From Desulfovibrio inopinatus DSM 10711 (GTDB lineage: Bacteria > Desulfobacterota > Desulfovibrionia > Desulfovibrionales > Desulfovibrionaceae), in contig NZ_AUBP01000027.1 of assembly GCF_000429305.1 (NCBI RefSeq), positions 1 to 64,000 on the forward strand: DNA of 64,000 nt. The letters are read 5' to 3'. A model generated the notes under the pieces. The model ran no database searches. It worked only from the letters and a program-made list of their open reading frames with translations, and was not told where the DNA came from. The position numbers and the translations under genes are program-made. Positions 51,829-61,221 of the stretch are shown piece after piece (the first letter of the stretch is position 1; every line of letters begins with the position of its first letter).

Positions 51829-52776
51829 TCAATGACTTTCGGTGGGTGCCGTGTGAGCCATGAAATGCCCTGGATCGGACGCTTCGAATTGTAAAAACGC
51901 GACAGAAGAGAGTGGCGTGGCGGAACTGGGGAGATCGCCGAAGAGTTGCTTGAAATCCTTAATGAAGTGTGACTGGTCGGTGTATCCGCTATCGTAGGCG
52001 ATGTCGGTGAGACGTCCATACGACCCCATTCGCAATTTTTCGACAGCTTTTTGGAGCCGGATCATGCGGATAAAGGCTTTGGGCGGAATTCCCACTTCGT
52101 CTTTGAAAAGCCGTTCTAATGTTCGGCAGCTCATCCCACTGTCGGAAGCAAGTTCATCCACCCGAATTTGACCTTGGAAAGACAAGACGTGTTCCGCTAG
52201 TCGCTGGAATCTATTGCGCGGAACAGTCGATTCCAGCCCGACCTTGCGGAAGATATTTTCAATAAACTGTTGTTTGGAATCAAAGTTGGCCAAAACGTAG
52301 AGATGTTCGCACAAAAAGCACGTTTCGATGCCGAGCAATTCGGAGAGGTAAATGCCGTTGTTGACGAGCTCCGCCGAGCGAATGCAGGTTGCGAGCTGCG
52401 GAACCCGCCCAGGGTGGAATCTGATACAGAAATACTCGTGTGAGTTGCGAATGGGTAAGAAAACTTTTCGGGTAAACGGACCGAGGAAAAGGAGTCGGCA
52501 AAATGTTTCGCCGAGTATAAAGATCAGATCAAAACTGCCATCCGGGATAATTTCAAAAGCACGCTGATCTGTTCCTTCGTGTCGTGGAACATACCAGTAT
52601 TTATCGATGAGATGACTGAATTCGCCACTCGCCCGACGTTCTATAATCTCTTTTGCCCGCGTTCTCACGTGCAATGAACCGGGCTCCGTGGTTCTCATGA
52701 CACATTGTTCGATACAGGTTTGACACGTTGTACAGAGGCAAAACAGGGAATCGGTCTTGTCGAGTTTGACCATCAT
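51829..52776 (-). CDS. AraC-family regulator with N-terminal CxxCxxCxxxC motif
   Basis: A 315-residue regulator. Residues 13-25 read CLCTTCQTCIEQC, giving Cys15-x2-Cys18-x2-Cys21-x3-Cys25, the spacing of a [4Fe-4S] ferredoxin cluster, with an extra Cys13. Next come a cupin-like sensor (FEIIPDGSFDLIFILGE) and a C-terminal double helix-turn-helix (VDELASDSGMSCRTLERLF, TDIAYDSGYTDQSHFIKDF). No strong ribosome binding site precedes the ATG at 52776 or 52773. It probably controls the MFS/radical SAM operon directly downstream. Confidence 0.88.
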   Translation of the reverse strand: MMVKLDKTDSLFCLCTTCQTCIEQCVMRTTEPGSLHVRTRAKEIIERRASGEFSHLIDKYWYVPRHEGTDQRAFEIIPDGSFDLIFILGETFCRLLFLGPFTRKVFLPIRNSHEYFCIRFHPGRVPQLATCIRSAELVNNGIYLSELLGIETCFLCEHLYVLANFDSKQQFIENIFRKVGLESTVPRNRFQRLAEHVLSFQGQIRVDELASDSGMSCRTLERLFKDEVGIPPKAFIRMIRLQKAVEKLRMGSYGRLTDIAYDSGYTDQSHFIKDFKQLFGDLPSSATPLSSVAFLQFEASDPGHFMAHTAPTESH

Positions 52777-53228
52777 TGAGCATTCTCGCGTTCAGAGTTT
52801 GTTGCTCTCCTGGAAAGTGAGTCCCCTGACTGGGAAGCTGGGAATCCACCGCCATCTTGGAAATGATCTTTACGTCAGAGAGCGTTCAGAGCGACCTTGG
52901 CTTTGAATGTATCCGAATATATGAATCTATTTTACCGTTTAGTATTGCAAATACCTGATGTGAGACGAAGGAAAGAGGTGAAGCGGTATTCGTATGGTCA
53001 ATGACTCCTGTTGTTTCTCTTGAGAAGAGCCAATGGAACTGCACGAGTTTGAAATAAACGTTTATAGAGTGCTCTGTTTTGCTGGCAAAATTTGTTTATA
53101 GATAAAAATGGTTTATTTTGTGACTTGTTGTGTTATTGATGTCGCTTGGTAACACAATCTTTCACGTTGAATGTCTATTCTATGATAATAAAAATGTGTC
53201 AACCCTTCATTTGGCGCAATATTTCCGT
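52777..53228. other. Intergenic region upstream of AraC gene
   Basis: An AT-rich 450 bases without a supported gene. It should contain the AraC promoter on the minus strand. No repeats or clear hairpins were seen. Confidence 0.4.
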
Positions 53229-53579
53229 TTAGTTGGGCTCACGTAATCCCATGTCCAGCCCCTTGAGTATAGGGTAGAGGAAGTGTTCAATAACTCGCCG
53301 TTTCCCGACATTGATTTCAGCGGTAACCGTCATGCCTGGAATGCATAAAAAACCGGGAGGGAGTTTTTGGAGTTCAGCCGTGGGATGGACAGGGAGTTCA
53401 ATGCGGGCAAGGAAGACCAACGTATCGCCAACCGCCGTTTGTTTGTGAAAGATATCTTTGCTTATCGTTTTGATTTTTCCGCTAATGATGCCGTGTTTTT
53501 GAAACGGTAAGGTGTCGAGTTTGACTCGCGTATCGGCTCCACTTCGAACATACCCGATTTCGTTCGGTATAAAAGACAA
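53229..53579 (-). pseudogene. C-terminal remnant of a type I secretion membrane-fusion protein (HlyD-like)
   Basis: About 116 codons match only the end of HlyD-type adaptor proteins: IGYVRSGADTRVKLDTLPFQ, KTISKDIF, and FLCIPGMTVTAEINVGKRRVIEHFL. Complete proteins are over 400 residues and have an N-terminal membrane helix and coiled coil; none of this is found upstream in any frame. No ABC exporter or TolC gene is nearby. It is the relic of a lost secretion operon. Confidence 0.75.
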
Positions 53580-53675
53580 GAAGGACTAGATTTTGTTTGA
53601 AAAATATGACCTTCAGATGAAGAAGAGTTGGATAAATGATTCACGAAGGACAAACACTACGAATTTGAGGGTATC

Positions 53676-54320
53676 TTGAAAGTATTTCACGCTATAAAAG
53701 ACAAAAGAACAGCAAAAGCTCTACGCGTCGGAGTGATATGGTTACTTTTAGAGATAATCATTCATTGTTGGCTTCTATATGACTCTTGGCATGGCGCTAT
53801 AGTATTCTTATGCTATATCCGTGCCTTTGTTTTAGTTGGAATGATTTTGTTTTGCTTTTTATCATGTATAAAGTCACTCTTTCAACGAGCATTACCTGCA
53901 GCAATTCTTTATCTATGTTTTGTTTTTTTTGTCATTCCCAAAGTGGAACAAGTTATATTTCCTCTTGAAATGAACATGATGGCATATTGGTTCTACTATT
54001 ATCCTGAGACATGTCCTTTGGGACATTCCTCTGATCAAACGAGTTATATTTGTTATAGATATCTTGAAAACATAGAAGAAGGACGCAATGTGCAGATTGT
54101 CTTCAACCCTGGTGGAGAAATGTCACGTCCTCTTAGCCAATGGCCGCAAGAGATAAAAAATATATTTGGATATCAGTATAGAATCGAACCATTATCAGAT
54201 GATAATTGCCTTTTGAGGAATACAAAACAAGTGATTGGCTCTGTCTTTTTGGTTGTATATGATTGCTATCCTGGCAAAGAGTCTCATCTTGACATAAAGC
54301 CTTTTGCTCCTTCTAAATAA
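53676..54320 (+). CDS. Hypothetical membrane protein, AT-rich
   Basis: A 214-residue protein with about four hydrophobic segments (near 18-36, 43-64, 70-90 and 95-108) followed by a cysteine-containing soluble domain (CPLGHSSDQTSYICYRYLEN). It starts with TTG at 53676 after GAGGG. Codon use is clearly more AT-rich than in neighbouring housekeeping genes, suggesting foreign origin. I recognise no family. It lies between a type I secretion remnant and a tRNA gene. Confidence 0.5.
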   Translation: MKVFHAIKDKRTAKALRVGVIWLLLEIIIHCWLLYDSWHGAIVFLCYIRAFVLVGMILFCFLSCIKSLFQRALPAAILYLCFVFFVIPKVEQVIFPLEMNMMAYWFYYYPETCPLGHSSDQTSYICYRYLENIEEGRNVQIVFNPGGEMSRPLSQWPQEIKNIFGYQYRIEPLSDDNCLLRNTKQVIGSVFLVVYDCYPGKESHLDIKPFAPSK

Positions 54321-54440
54321 AATTTGCCTCTATTTAATTGACACAATCCAAAGGAGATATGGAGAATATTGAACCGGATTGAGTTTTGTTAGGAAGAAAA
54401 TTGTACTTGAAGAATGATGGACAAAATGACCGCTCAAACA

Positions 54441-54473
54441 AAAGGGTTGCGAAGATGGACTTCGCAACCCTTT
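54441..54473 (-). terminator. Terminator of tRNA-Arg
   Basis: A 14-bp perfect stem AAAGGGTTGCGAAG / CTTCGCAACCCTTT with a five-base loop, followed on the minus strand by TTTTGTTT, just beyond the tRNA 3' end. Confidence 0.85.
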
Positions 54474-54481
54474 GAAATTTA

Positions 54482-54558
54482 TGGTGACCCCGGCAAGAAT
54501 CGAACTTGCGACACCAGGATTAGGAATCCTGTGCTCTATCCTACTGAGCTACGGGGCC
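54482..54558 (-). tRNA. tRNA-Arg (anticodon CCT), CCA encoded
   Basis: Folds as a standard cloverleaf on the minus strand: acceptor GGCCCCG/CGGGGTC, D-arm GCTC..GAGC, anticodon stem CAGGA/TCCTG around TTCCTAA, T-arm GCAAG-TTCGATT-CTTGC, discriminator A and an encoded CCA. The CCT anticodon reads AGG arginine codons. Confidence 0.95.
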
Positions 54559-54979
54559 GTAAGAGATGATGAAATACACGGGGCGAGGGCGGGCGTCAAC
54601 TGGGTTTCGAAGGGTATGCGGTAGGAATAGCTGTTGAATATGCTTGACGTGCGAGCAATTGGAATTATTGTTGCTGGATGTCGGCGAGGTGACCGACATG
54701 TTGATTGACGCCGACAGCTAGCTGGGTGCCATTTGTATAACTATACATTCCCCGCCTGTCCGGTTTACAACATATGGGAAACGGTATAGGTCGATCGTGG
54801 CGAGTGGTTGCACTTCTTCATCAGCACTTCACACGATGATGGTTGCAGTCTGAAAAAAAGTCCTGTTTCAGACGGTTCGTTCTGCATCGGCATGCATACC
54901 AGGCACGTTTTAGCTCCCCGGAACCTCCATCCGGAGAGGGGCTTTGCCCGAATGAATCCACTTGCGAGGAGATTTGACT
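54559..54979. other. Intergenic region between tRNA-Arg and the DegP gene
   Basis: 420 bases with no supported gene. It should contain promoters for both divergent genes. TGGAATTATTGTTGCT near 54660 has -24/-12 spacing but poor conservation and is far from the gene. Confidence 0.4.
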
Positions 54980-56419
54980 ATGAGATTGAAATTGCAAACA
55001 CTGATTGTTTCATTTTTCGTGCTTGCCTTCTTTGCCTCTACGGCCAGCGCCGCGTCCAAATTGCCCGAATTTACCGAGCTTGTTGACAAAGCTGGACCCG
55101 CTGTTGTCAACATTAGTACGGTTAAAACGATCGACGCCAAAGAGCGCATGCGGAATATGTTCCGTACACCTGGAAATCAAGGAGCTCCTTTCGAAGACTT
55201 TTTTGATCAGTTTGAAAAATTCTTCAACGCTCCCGGTCAGGGACAAAAGCGTACGGAAAAACGCCGCTCTTTGGGATCGGGATTTTTGATTTCATCTGAC
55301 GGTTATATTGTTACGAACAACCACGTGATTGCCGATGCCGACGAAGTGCATGTGCAACTCGCCGACTCGGATAAGTCTCTTGATGCCAAGGTTATCGGTC
55401 GCGATCCGGAAATGGACCTCGCGTTGATTAAAATCGAGAATGGCAAAGATTTGCCGTACCTTGAATTCGGAAATTCCGACGGCATTCAAATCGGTGAATG
55501 GGTTGTCGCCATCGGAAACCCATTTGGTCTGCAAAGCACCGTTACAGCCGGGATTATTTCAGCGGTGGGTCGCGTCATTGGAGCTGGACCATTCGATAAT
55601 TTTATTCAGACCGATGCATCCATTAATCCGGGGAATTCGGGTGGCCCGTTGCTCGATATGGATGGTAAAATTATTGGTATCAACACCGCCATTGTCGCGA
55701 GTGGACAGGGGATTGGTTTTGCCATTCCTTCCAATATGGCCAAAGACATCATCGAGCAGTTGCGAACAAACAAGAAGGTTCAGCGCGGCTGGCTTGGCGT
55801 GACCATTCAAAATATCGATCAGAACACAGCCAAAGCGCTTGGCATGTCCAATACGCATGGTGCGTTGATCACGTCTGTTCTTGAAGGTGAGCCGGCAGCA
55901 AAGGCGGGCATCAAGTCTGGTGACGTGATTACCAAGGTGGATGGTAAAGCGGTTGAAGATACGAATGAACTGTTACGCCGCGTCGCATCCATCCGTCCCG
56001 GACAGGCTGCTGAGATTACCATCCTGCGTAAAGGAAACGAACTTAATCTTGAGGTTGTCTTAGGACAGCGCGATGTGAGCAAGGCCGGTGTGGGTGAAGA
56101 TGGACCCGCTGCTCCGAGTGAAGGCGAAAAAATTAAGCTTGGACTGACATTGCGGACAATCACATCCAAAGAAGCCGATGCACTTGGTCTTGATAAGGCT
56201 AAAGGTTTGCTCGTAACGGAAGTTGAGCCGGGATCGCCTGCCGAAGAATCCGATATCCGCCCCGGGGATGTCGTGATTGAAGCGAACCAACAGGCTGTCA
56301 ATTCTATTGATGACTTCAAAGATGTGTTGAAAAATGACGCCAAGAAAAAGGGTGTCGTCATGCTGTTACTCAAACGTCAGCGTCAGAACATTTTCCGAAC
56401 CATTCCGTTGCCTGAATAG
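54980..56419 (+). CDS. DegP/HtrA-family periplasmic serine protease
   Basis: A 479-residue Do-type protease/chaperone: signal peptide (about residues 1-24, STASAA), trypsin-like domain with catalytic His115 (TNNHVIAD), Asp146 (PEMDLALI) and Ser220 (NPGNSGGPL), then two PDZ domains (about 270-365 and 390-475). Residues 50-80, FEDFFDQFEKFFN, form the regulatory LA-loop region. It degrades or refolds damaged envelope proteins. GAGGAG supports the ATG at 54980 over that at 54962. Monocistronic; terminator follows. Confidence 0.96.
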   Translation: MRLKLQTLIVSFFVLAFFASTASAASKLPEFTELVDKAGPAVVNISTVKTIDAKERMRNMFRTPGNQGAPFEDFFDQFEKFFNAPGQGQKRTEKRRSLGSGFLISSDGYIVTNNHVIADADEVHVQLADSDKSLDAKVIGRDPEMDLALIKIENGKDLPYLEFGNSDGIQIGEWVVAIGNPFGLQSTVTAGIISAVGRVIGAGPFDNFIQTDASINPGNSGGPLLDMDGKIIGINTAIVASGQGIGFAIPSNMAKDIIEQLRTNKKVQRGWLGVTIQNIDQNTAKALGMSNTHGALITSVLEGEPAAKAGIKSGDVITKVDGKAVEDTNELLRRVASIRPGQAAEITILRKGNELNLEVVLGQRDVSKAGVGEDGPAAPSEGEKIKLGLTLRTITSKEADALGLDKAKGLLVTEVEPGSPAEESDIRPGDVVIEANQQAVNSIDDFKDVLKNDAKKKGVVMLLLKRQRQNIFRTIPLPE

Positions 56420-56441
56420 GCCGGAAAACTTTATGTCATAC

Positions 56442-56469
56442 AAAAGCGGGCCGACTTCGGCCCGCTTTT
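56442..56469 (+). terminator. Terminator after the DegP gene
   Basis: AAAAGCGGGCCG and CGGCCCGCTTTT form a 12-bp stem with loop ACTT, followed by TTT. Confidence 0.93.
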
Positions 56470-56497
56470 TTTCGGGGCAAATGATGGGAGAACGGTC

Positions 56498-57385
56498 ATG
56501 CATGAAGCAATCCGCCTGAAAGCAGGGTGCAAAATTAATTTGTGGCTTGTTATAAAAGGTGTGTTAGAGAATGGGTATCATGAGCTGGAAACAGTGTTCT
56601 ATCCACTTTCTGATCCACATGACACGCTTGTTGTCACACCACGAGAAGGGCAGGGGATAGTCTTTACGTGTTCCGACTCGGCTCTTGATGGTCAGGACAA
56701 CCTGGTGGTTCGTGCCTATACCACGTACGCTGAAGCAACCGGCTTTGCGCCGGGGATTGATGTGTATTTGGAAAAGGTCGTCCCGACTGGTGCCGGTCTC
56801 GGCGGCGGTTCCTCCGATGCTGCGGCAATGCTACGCTATCTCGATCAATCCGCACGTCAGAGTGGTGAAAAAGGATTGGCTCTTGATGCACTTATTGATA
56901 TTGCTGCCGGTCTTGGCGCTGACGTCCCGGTCTTTCTTTTGGGAAAACCGGCATTGGCGACTGGAATTGGTGAAAAGTTGGTTTCTGTTGCAATCGATAT
57001 GACAGGGATGACGCTTGTTTTGGCTTGTCCGGACGTTCATGTTTCCACAGCATGGGCCTATAAAGCGTATGATGAGCATGTGGCATCGCGGGAAGCAGAA
57101 AAAATTGATGATGAAGACTTGACAAGCCGCCTGCGTCGGCATACACACATGCCCTTCCAAAACGGGGTTATGCTGTACAACAGCTTTGAAGAAGTCGTTT
57201 TTTCTCAGTACCCCGAAATTTGTCGGCTCAAGGAAATCCTTCTGACGAACGGTGCGCTTGGCGCACTCATGACAGGGAGTGGAGCCGCAGTGTTTGGTCT
57301 CTTTCATCAGGCTGAAGCTGCAAGAAACGTAAAATGTTCTCTTGACAAATCCGGAATCAGGACGTATTTAGCGCACTTAGGTTGA
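56498..57385 (+). CDS. ispE: 4-diphosphocytidyl-2-C-methyl-D-erythritol kinase
   Basis: A 295-residue GHMP kinase of the MEP isoprenoid pathway. It starts with KAGCKINLWLVIKG (catalytic Lys), has the ATP loop VPTGAGLGGGSSDAA and the family end motif MTGSGAAVFGLF. The substrate is CDP-methylerythritol, phosphorylated at the 2-OH. It precedes tRNA-Gln and prs, an order found in Desulfovibrio-type genomes. The first ATG at 56498 gives a normal length; an internal start is unlikely. Confidence 0.95.
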   Translation: MHEAIRLKAGCKINLWLVIKGVLENGYHELETVFYPLSDPHDTLVVTPREGQGIVFTCSDSALDGQDNLVVRAYTTYAEATGFAPGIDVYLEKVVPTGAGLGGGSSDAAAMLRYLDQSARQSGEKGLALDALIDIAAGLGADVPVFLLGKPALATGIGEKLVSVAIDMTGMTLVLACPDVHVSTAWAYKAYDEHVASREAEKIDDEDLTSRLRRHTHMPFQNGVMLYNSFEEVVFSQYPEICRLKEILLTNGALGALMTGSGAAVFGLFHQAEAARNVKCSLDKSGIRTYLAHLG

Positions 57386-57483
57386 ATCGATGTTTTCAGA
57401 AGCCCGTCGGTTCCGCTTCGTAGTTTGCGCTAATTATTCGCGTCGCATTGTGCATAGTTTGTACAAATAATGACGCAACTTGC

Positions 57484-57559
57484 TGGGGTGTAGCCAAGTC
57501 GGTAAGGCACGGGGTTTTGGTCCCCGCATGCGAGGGTTCGAGTCCTTCCGCCCCAGCCA
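57484..57559 (+). tRNA. tRNA-Gln (anticodon TTG), CCA encoded
   Basis: Acceptor TGGGGTG/CGCCCCA, D-arm with GTAGCCAAGTCGGTAAGGC, anticodon loop with TTG, T-loop GGTTCGAGTCC, discriminator G and encoded CCA. The U1-A72 pair and G73 are typical of tRNA-Gln. It ends 21 bases before prs, so it is probably co-transcribed with it. Confidence 0.96.
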
Positions 57560-57580
57560 CTAATTATCTCGAGGCGGATC

Positions 57581-58528
57581 ATGGGTGCACACGGCGATCT
57601 GAAGATACTCACCGGTACGGCCAACCCGGCTTTGGCCACTGCTATTTGCGATCATCTTGGATGTTCGCTCCTTCCGGCAAAAGTAACCACTTTTAGTGAT
57701 GGCGAGATTCGCATTGAAGTCGGGGCAAATGTCCGTGGCTCTGATGTTTTCGTGGTACAACCCACGTGTTCGCCGGTGAATCACAACTTGATGGAGCTGC
57801 TTCTTATTCTGGATGCACTCAAGCGGGCCAGTGCCCGCCGCGTCACTGCGGTCATGCCATATTATGGATATGCTCGCCAGGATAGAAAGGTTGTTCCCAG
57901 GGCTCCTATCAGCGCACGACTTGTCGCTGACATGTTGTCGACGGCTGGTATGAATCGTTTATTGACGATCGATTTACATGCCGGACAAATTCAGGGCTTT
58001 TTTAATGTCCCTGTCGACAACCTCTACGCTGCTCCTATTCTTGCCGATTATTTCAAGGACGATGCAATAAGCGACCTTATGGTGGTTTCCCCCGACGCCG
58101 GCGGTGTGGAACGTGCTCGTGCTTTTGCTAAGCGGTTGTCTGGCGGGCTTGCTATTATCGACAAGCGTCGTGAAGCGCCCAATCAGGCCAAAGCGATGAA
58201 TGTTATTGGCGATGTCACCGATAAGACGTGTGTCGTGCTTGACGATATGATCGATACGGCGGGAACCATCTGTCAGGCCGGTCAGGTTCTGATGGATAAT
58301 GGTGCCAAAGCGGTTTACGCCTGTGCATCTCATGCGGTTCTGTCGGGGCAGGCTGTCGAAAGACTTGAGCAGTCACCTTTCTCTCAGGTCATTTTCACCA
58401 ATTCTATTCCGCTCAATGCTGCCGCGCGCGCTTGCTCCAAAATCAAAGTTTTGTCCGTGGCCGGTATTCTGGCCAAGGCCATTCATAACATCCACACCGA
58501 GTCTTCGGTGAGCGTACTTTTTACTTGA
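57581..58528 (+). CDS. prs: Ribose-phosphate pyrophosphokinase
   Basis: A 315-residue class I PRPP synthetase: flexible loop [16 protein letters not shown], the ribose-phosphate (PRPP) binding motif [15 protein letters not shown], and the Mg-binding His in [14 protein letters not shown]. Makes PRPP for purine, pyrimidine, His and Trp synthesis. GAGG lies before the ATG. It follows tRNA-Gln and is followed after 46 bases by bL25. Confidence 0.97.
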   Translation: MGAHGDLKILTGTANPALATAICDHLGCSLLPAKVTTFSDGEIRIEVGANVRGSDVFVVQPTCSPVNHNLMELLLILDALKRASARRVTAVMPYYGYARQDRKVVPRAPISARLVADMLSTAGMNRLLTIDLHAGQIQGFFNVPVDNLYAAPILADYFKDDAISDLMVVSPDAGGVERARAFAKRLSGGLAIIDKRREAPNQAKAMNVIGDVTDKTCVVLDDMIDTAGTICQAGQVLMDNGAKAVYACASHAVLSGQAVERLEQSPFSQVIFTNSIPLNAAARACSKIKVLSVAGILAKAIHNIHTESSVSVLFT

Positions 58529-58574
58529 TGAAGACCGCGAGTCGAGAAGACCGCGCCCAAAGGAGATATACCTC

Positions 58575-59171
58575 ATGAGCCAGTCCTTTTCCCTGAATGT
58601 GAAATCCCGCGCTGAAACAGGCAAGGGACCCAATCGTCGCCTGCGTCAGGAAAGCATGGTGCCGGGCATTTATTACAATTCTGAGGGAGAAAATATCCAG
58701 ATTACTGCCGAGTCGAAAGCTCTGCGTAAGGTGCTGCAAAAAGCCGGCTATTCCCGTCTTGTTGAGTTGAGCATCAATGACGACGCCGCTCGCCCCACAC
58801 TGATCTGGAAGGTTCAGCGCCATCCGTTCAAGAATGAATTCATTCACGTTGATTTCTACGGCGTGGACATGGATAAAGACATTACCGTCAGCATTCCTGT
58901 TGAAGTGAAAGGTCGCGCCAAAGGTGTGGTTCAGGGTGGTAAGCTTGAAATTTACCACGAACGCATCAACATCACCTGCTTGCCCGGTATTATCCCCGAG
59001 AAGGTTGTTCTTGACGTCACTCCGCTTGGTATCAATAGCTTCATTGGTATCAAAGAGATCGAACTTCCTGAAGGTGTAAGCGCTGTTTTTACGGATAACT
59101 TCGCCGTTGTCGGTGTTATCTTGCCGAAACGTGCATCGGAAACCGCTGGAGAAGCTGCCGAGGAAGAGTAG
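58575..59171 (+). CDS. rplY: Ribosomal protein bL25 (Ctc/TL5 type)
   Basis: A 198-residue protein with the N-terminal 5S-rRNA-binding L25 domain (about 1-92; GKGPNRRLRQESMVPGI) and the C-terminal beta domain of the long Ctc form. It has an acidic Glu-rich tail (AGEAAEEE). AAGGAGATATACC precedes the start. A strong terminator follows, closing the prs-rplY transcript. Confidence 0.96.
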   Translation: MSQSFSLNVKSRAETGKGPNRRLRQESMVPGIYYNSEGENIQITAESKALRKVLQKAGYSRLVELSINDDAARPTLIWKVQRHPFKNEFIHVDFYGVDMDKDITVSIPVEVKGRAKGVVQGGKLEIYHERINITCLPGIIPEKVVLDVTPLGINSFIGIKEIELPEGVSAVFTDNFAVVGVILPKRASETAGEAAEEE

Positions 59172-59266
59172 TCCTCTGTCTCTTGCGTCCGGGCTCTGGG
59201 CTGGTCCAAAACTGTTCTGGAGTTGCACGCGTTTTCTTTGCTTACTCGTTGTTTACGTATGCATTC

Positions 59267-59304
59267 AGCACGGTCGGGCGACGTTAATAACGCCCGACCG
59301 TGCT
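59267..59304 (+). terminator. Terminator after rplY
   Basis: A 14-bp stem AGCACGGTCGGGCG / CGCCCGACCGTGCT with a ten-base loop and an eight-T run. Confidence 0.95.
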
Positions 59305-59480
59305 TTTTTTTATTGGGCATCGTACGGTTCCGCTATTTTTCTGTATAACCGGATGTGCCAACCGTATAGATCGATAATACATGCACAGGAAAGGGTCGGC
59401 ATGGAGAACTTCGGCATCTGTTGACATGTGTCGTACTAGCTTTCGGCGCTTCCATGCATTTCAACACAAGAGTGTGCTCA

Positions 59481-60086
59481 ATGGCTTTTGATGGACTGCT
59501 TGTCGGGCTTGGCAATCCCGGTGAAAAATACGAACATACGCGCCATAACTTTGGTTTTTGGGTTGTCGACGCATTTCTGGCAGAGCTCAATCGGTTGGGG
59601 GAAGATGTTCGTCCCATTTCGTTTGGCAAAGAGACGCTTCTTTACGAGTCCAGATTGTCACCAGGAGGAATGCGGCTTCTTTTAGCCAAACCGCAAACCT
59701 TTATGAATCGGAGCGGGATGGCTGTCGCCAAAATTGCCAATTTCTTTAAACTTGATCCTTTGCACGTGCTTGTTGCCCACGATGAACTGGATTTACCTGT
59801 TGGTAGGTTGAAGTTCAAACACGGGGGAGGCACAGCTGGACATAATGGGTTGAAGTCGATAGCCACATCTCTTGGTACACCTGATTTTTTTCGACTCCGT
59901 CTTGGGGTCAGCCGACCTGAACCTGGTCGCGATGTGGCGGGTTATGTTTTGAACAAACCAGCTCCACAGGAAAAACAGGCTGTTGATGCGGTTGTTGAAG
60001 AAGCCGTTCGAGGAGTCTTTCTCTTTTTTGAATCGGGCTTTGAGAAAGCGGTGACCTCGGTGAATGGATATAACGCTTGTCCCTGA
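59481..60086 (+). CDS. pth: Peptidyl-tRNA hydrolase
   Basis: A 201-residue enzyme that frees tRNA from stalled peptidyl-tRNA. LLVGLGNPGEKYEHTRHNFGF contains the catalytic His and binding Asn; PQTFMNRSG and VAHDELDLPVG, with catalytic Asp, and GTAGHNGLKSI are all present. The ATG at 59481 matches family starts; its ribosome binding site is weak, and the frame from 59421 is unlikely. It follows the rplY terminator and so needs its own promoter within 59305-59480. Confidence 0.96.
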   Translation: MAFDGLLVGLGNPGEKYEHTRHNFGFWVVDAFLAELNRLGEDVRPISFGKETLLYESRLSPGGMRLLLAKPQTFMNRSGMAVAKIANFFKLDPLHVLVAHDELDLPVGRLKFKHGGGTAGHNGLKSIATSLGTPDFFRLRLGVSRPEPGRDVAGYVLNKPAPQEKQAVDAVVEEAVRGVFLFFESGFEKAVTSVNGYNACP

Positions 60087-60299
60087 CGGTCATGTTGGTC
60101 GTCAAGGCCAGAGGTTTGCGTGTTACCTGTTCAAGACAAGCAAGCATATTGATTTCTTTTTGCGGTTTATTGCCATGATGCAATGTTTCGTTCTTCTTTT
60201 GAGTTTGGTCGTGGACTGTTTGAAAGTTATTTGTTATCATTACCAATACTCAATTAGAGTCAGAAGAGGATTCCTCATCCTTCCAAAGGAGCTCCGGCC

Positions 60300-60812
60300 G
60301 TGTTTTCCGTGGACCAACTCGTTGTATATCCAGCTCAAGGTGTGGGCAAAGTGGAGCGTATTGAAACGCAGGAAATCGGCGGTGCCAGCGCAGATTTTTT
60401 CATCGTTCGTATTCTGAGCAATAATGTCACCCTGATGGTTCCGGTTATGAATGCCGACAATGTCGGTCTTCGTCCTCTTTGCTCTCGAGAACAAGGGGAA
60501 GTTATTCTCGAATCATTAAAAGACCGATCTGATTTTACCGGGTACACCGGGCAGAACTGGAATCGTCGGTATCGAGAATATTCGGAAAAACTTAAAAGTG
60601 GTGATCTTGCCGACGTTGCGTATGTTCTAAAAGAACTTTTACTTATTGGCGAAAATAAAGAATTATCATTTGGTGAGCGCCGTCTTTTGGAACAAGCAAC
60701 AAGTCTTTTGACGTTGGAGCTTGCCTTGGCACTTGACAAAGAGCAGGACGACATCAAAAGTGTCATCAATGAACTGTTTGCAGATGTGCTGCAAGATAAA
60801 CCTTTGGAGTAG
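60300..60812 (+). CDS. CarD/CdnL-like RNA polymerase-binding regulator
   Basis: A 170-residue protein with the Tudor-like RNA-polymerase interaction domain (FSVDQLVVYPAQGVGKVERI, FFIVRILSNNVTLMVPV) and a helical DNA-binding C-terminal part (RRYREYSEKLKSGDL, ELSFGERRLLEQA). CarD/CdnL proteins stabilise the open promoter complex. It starts with GTG at 60300, chosen because AAAGGAG precedes it. Placed between pth and rho. Confidence 0.93.
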   Translation: MFSVDQLVVYPAQGVGKVERIETQEIGGASADFFIVRILSNNVTLMVPVMNADNVGLRPLCSREQGEVILESLKDRSDFTGYTGQNWNRRYREYSEKLKSGDLADVAYVLKELLLIGENKELSFGERRLLEQATSLLTLELALALDKEQDDIKSVINELFADVLQDKPLE

Positions 60813-61221
60813 TTGCAGAGCAAAGAGCGATTTACACTGTACGATATGTACGCGCCGCAAGGATTTTTTACGCAAGATTCTTCTGTGGTCTTGACACATT
60901 TTCGAAATAGTATAAGTACCGCCTTGGGTGTGCGTCTGCGTCAGCTTTCAGTCGAATATCCCTAACCGATGCTATGCAGGTTTTTTTCTTGATCGTGCTT
61001 GCTAGCATGCGGTTCAATCGACCGATATAATTGAATCCTCATACTACAACACATTCCGGACATTCTTCTTAAATAATTACGACGGTCTCAATGGAACATA
61101 TGACATCCCGCGGCGTAATGCACCGCGTGGGTAGTGCCTCATTGCATAAGCTGTACTCGGTATCTGATACCGGGTTATTCTTGTACGCAACAATTCCTCT
61201 TTCCTTGCATGGAGTATCTCA
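60813..61221. other. Leader region of rho
   Basis: About 400 bases without a confirmed gene. TCTTGA (60889-60894), sixteen bases and TATAAG (60911-60916) form a possible sigma-70 promoter, which would give a leader of about 300 bases. Rho is known to control its own leader in other bacteria. It also contains the small upstream frame at 61091-61225. Confidence 0.45.

Noticed and set aside
54660-54675. A -24/-12-like sequence upstream of the DegP gene.
   Set aside because: Spacing fits, but the conserved CAC is missing and it lies about 300 bases from the start codon with no activator site nearby.
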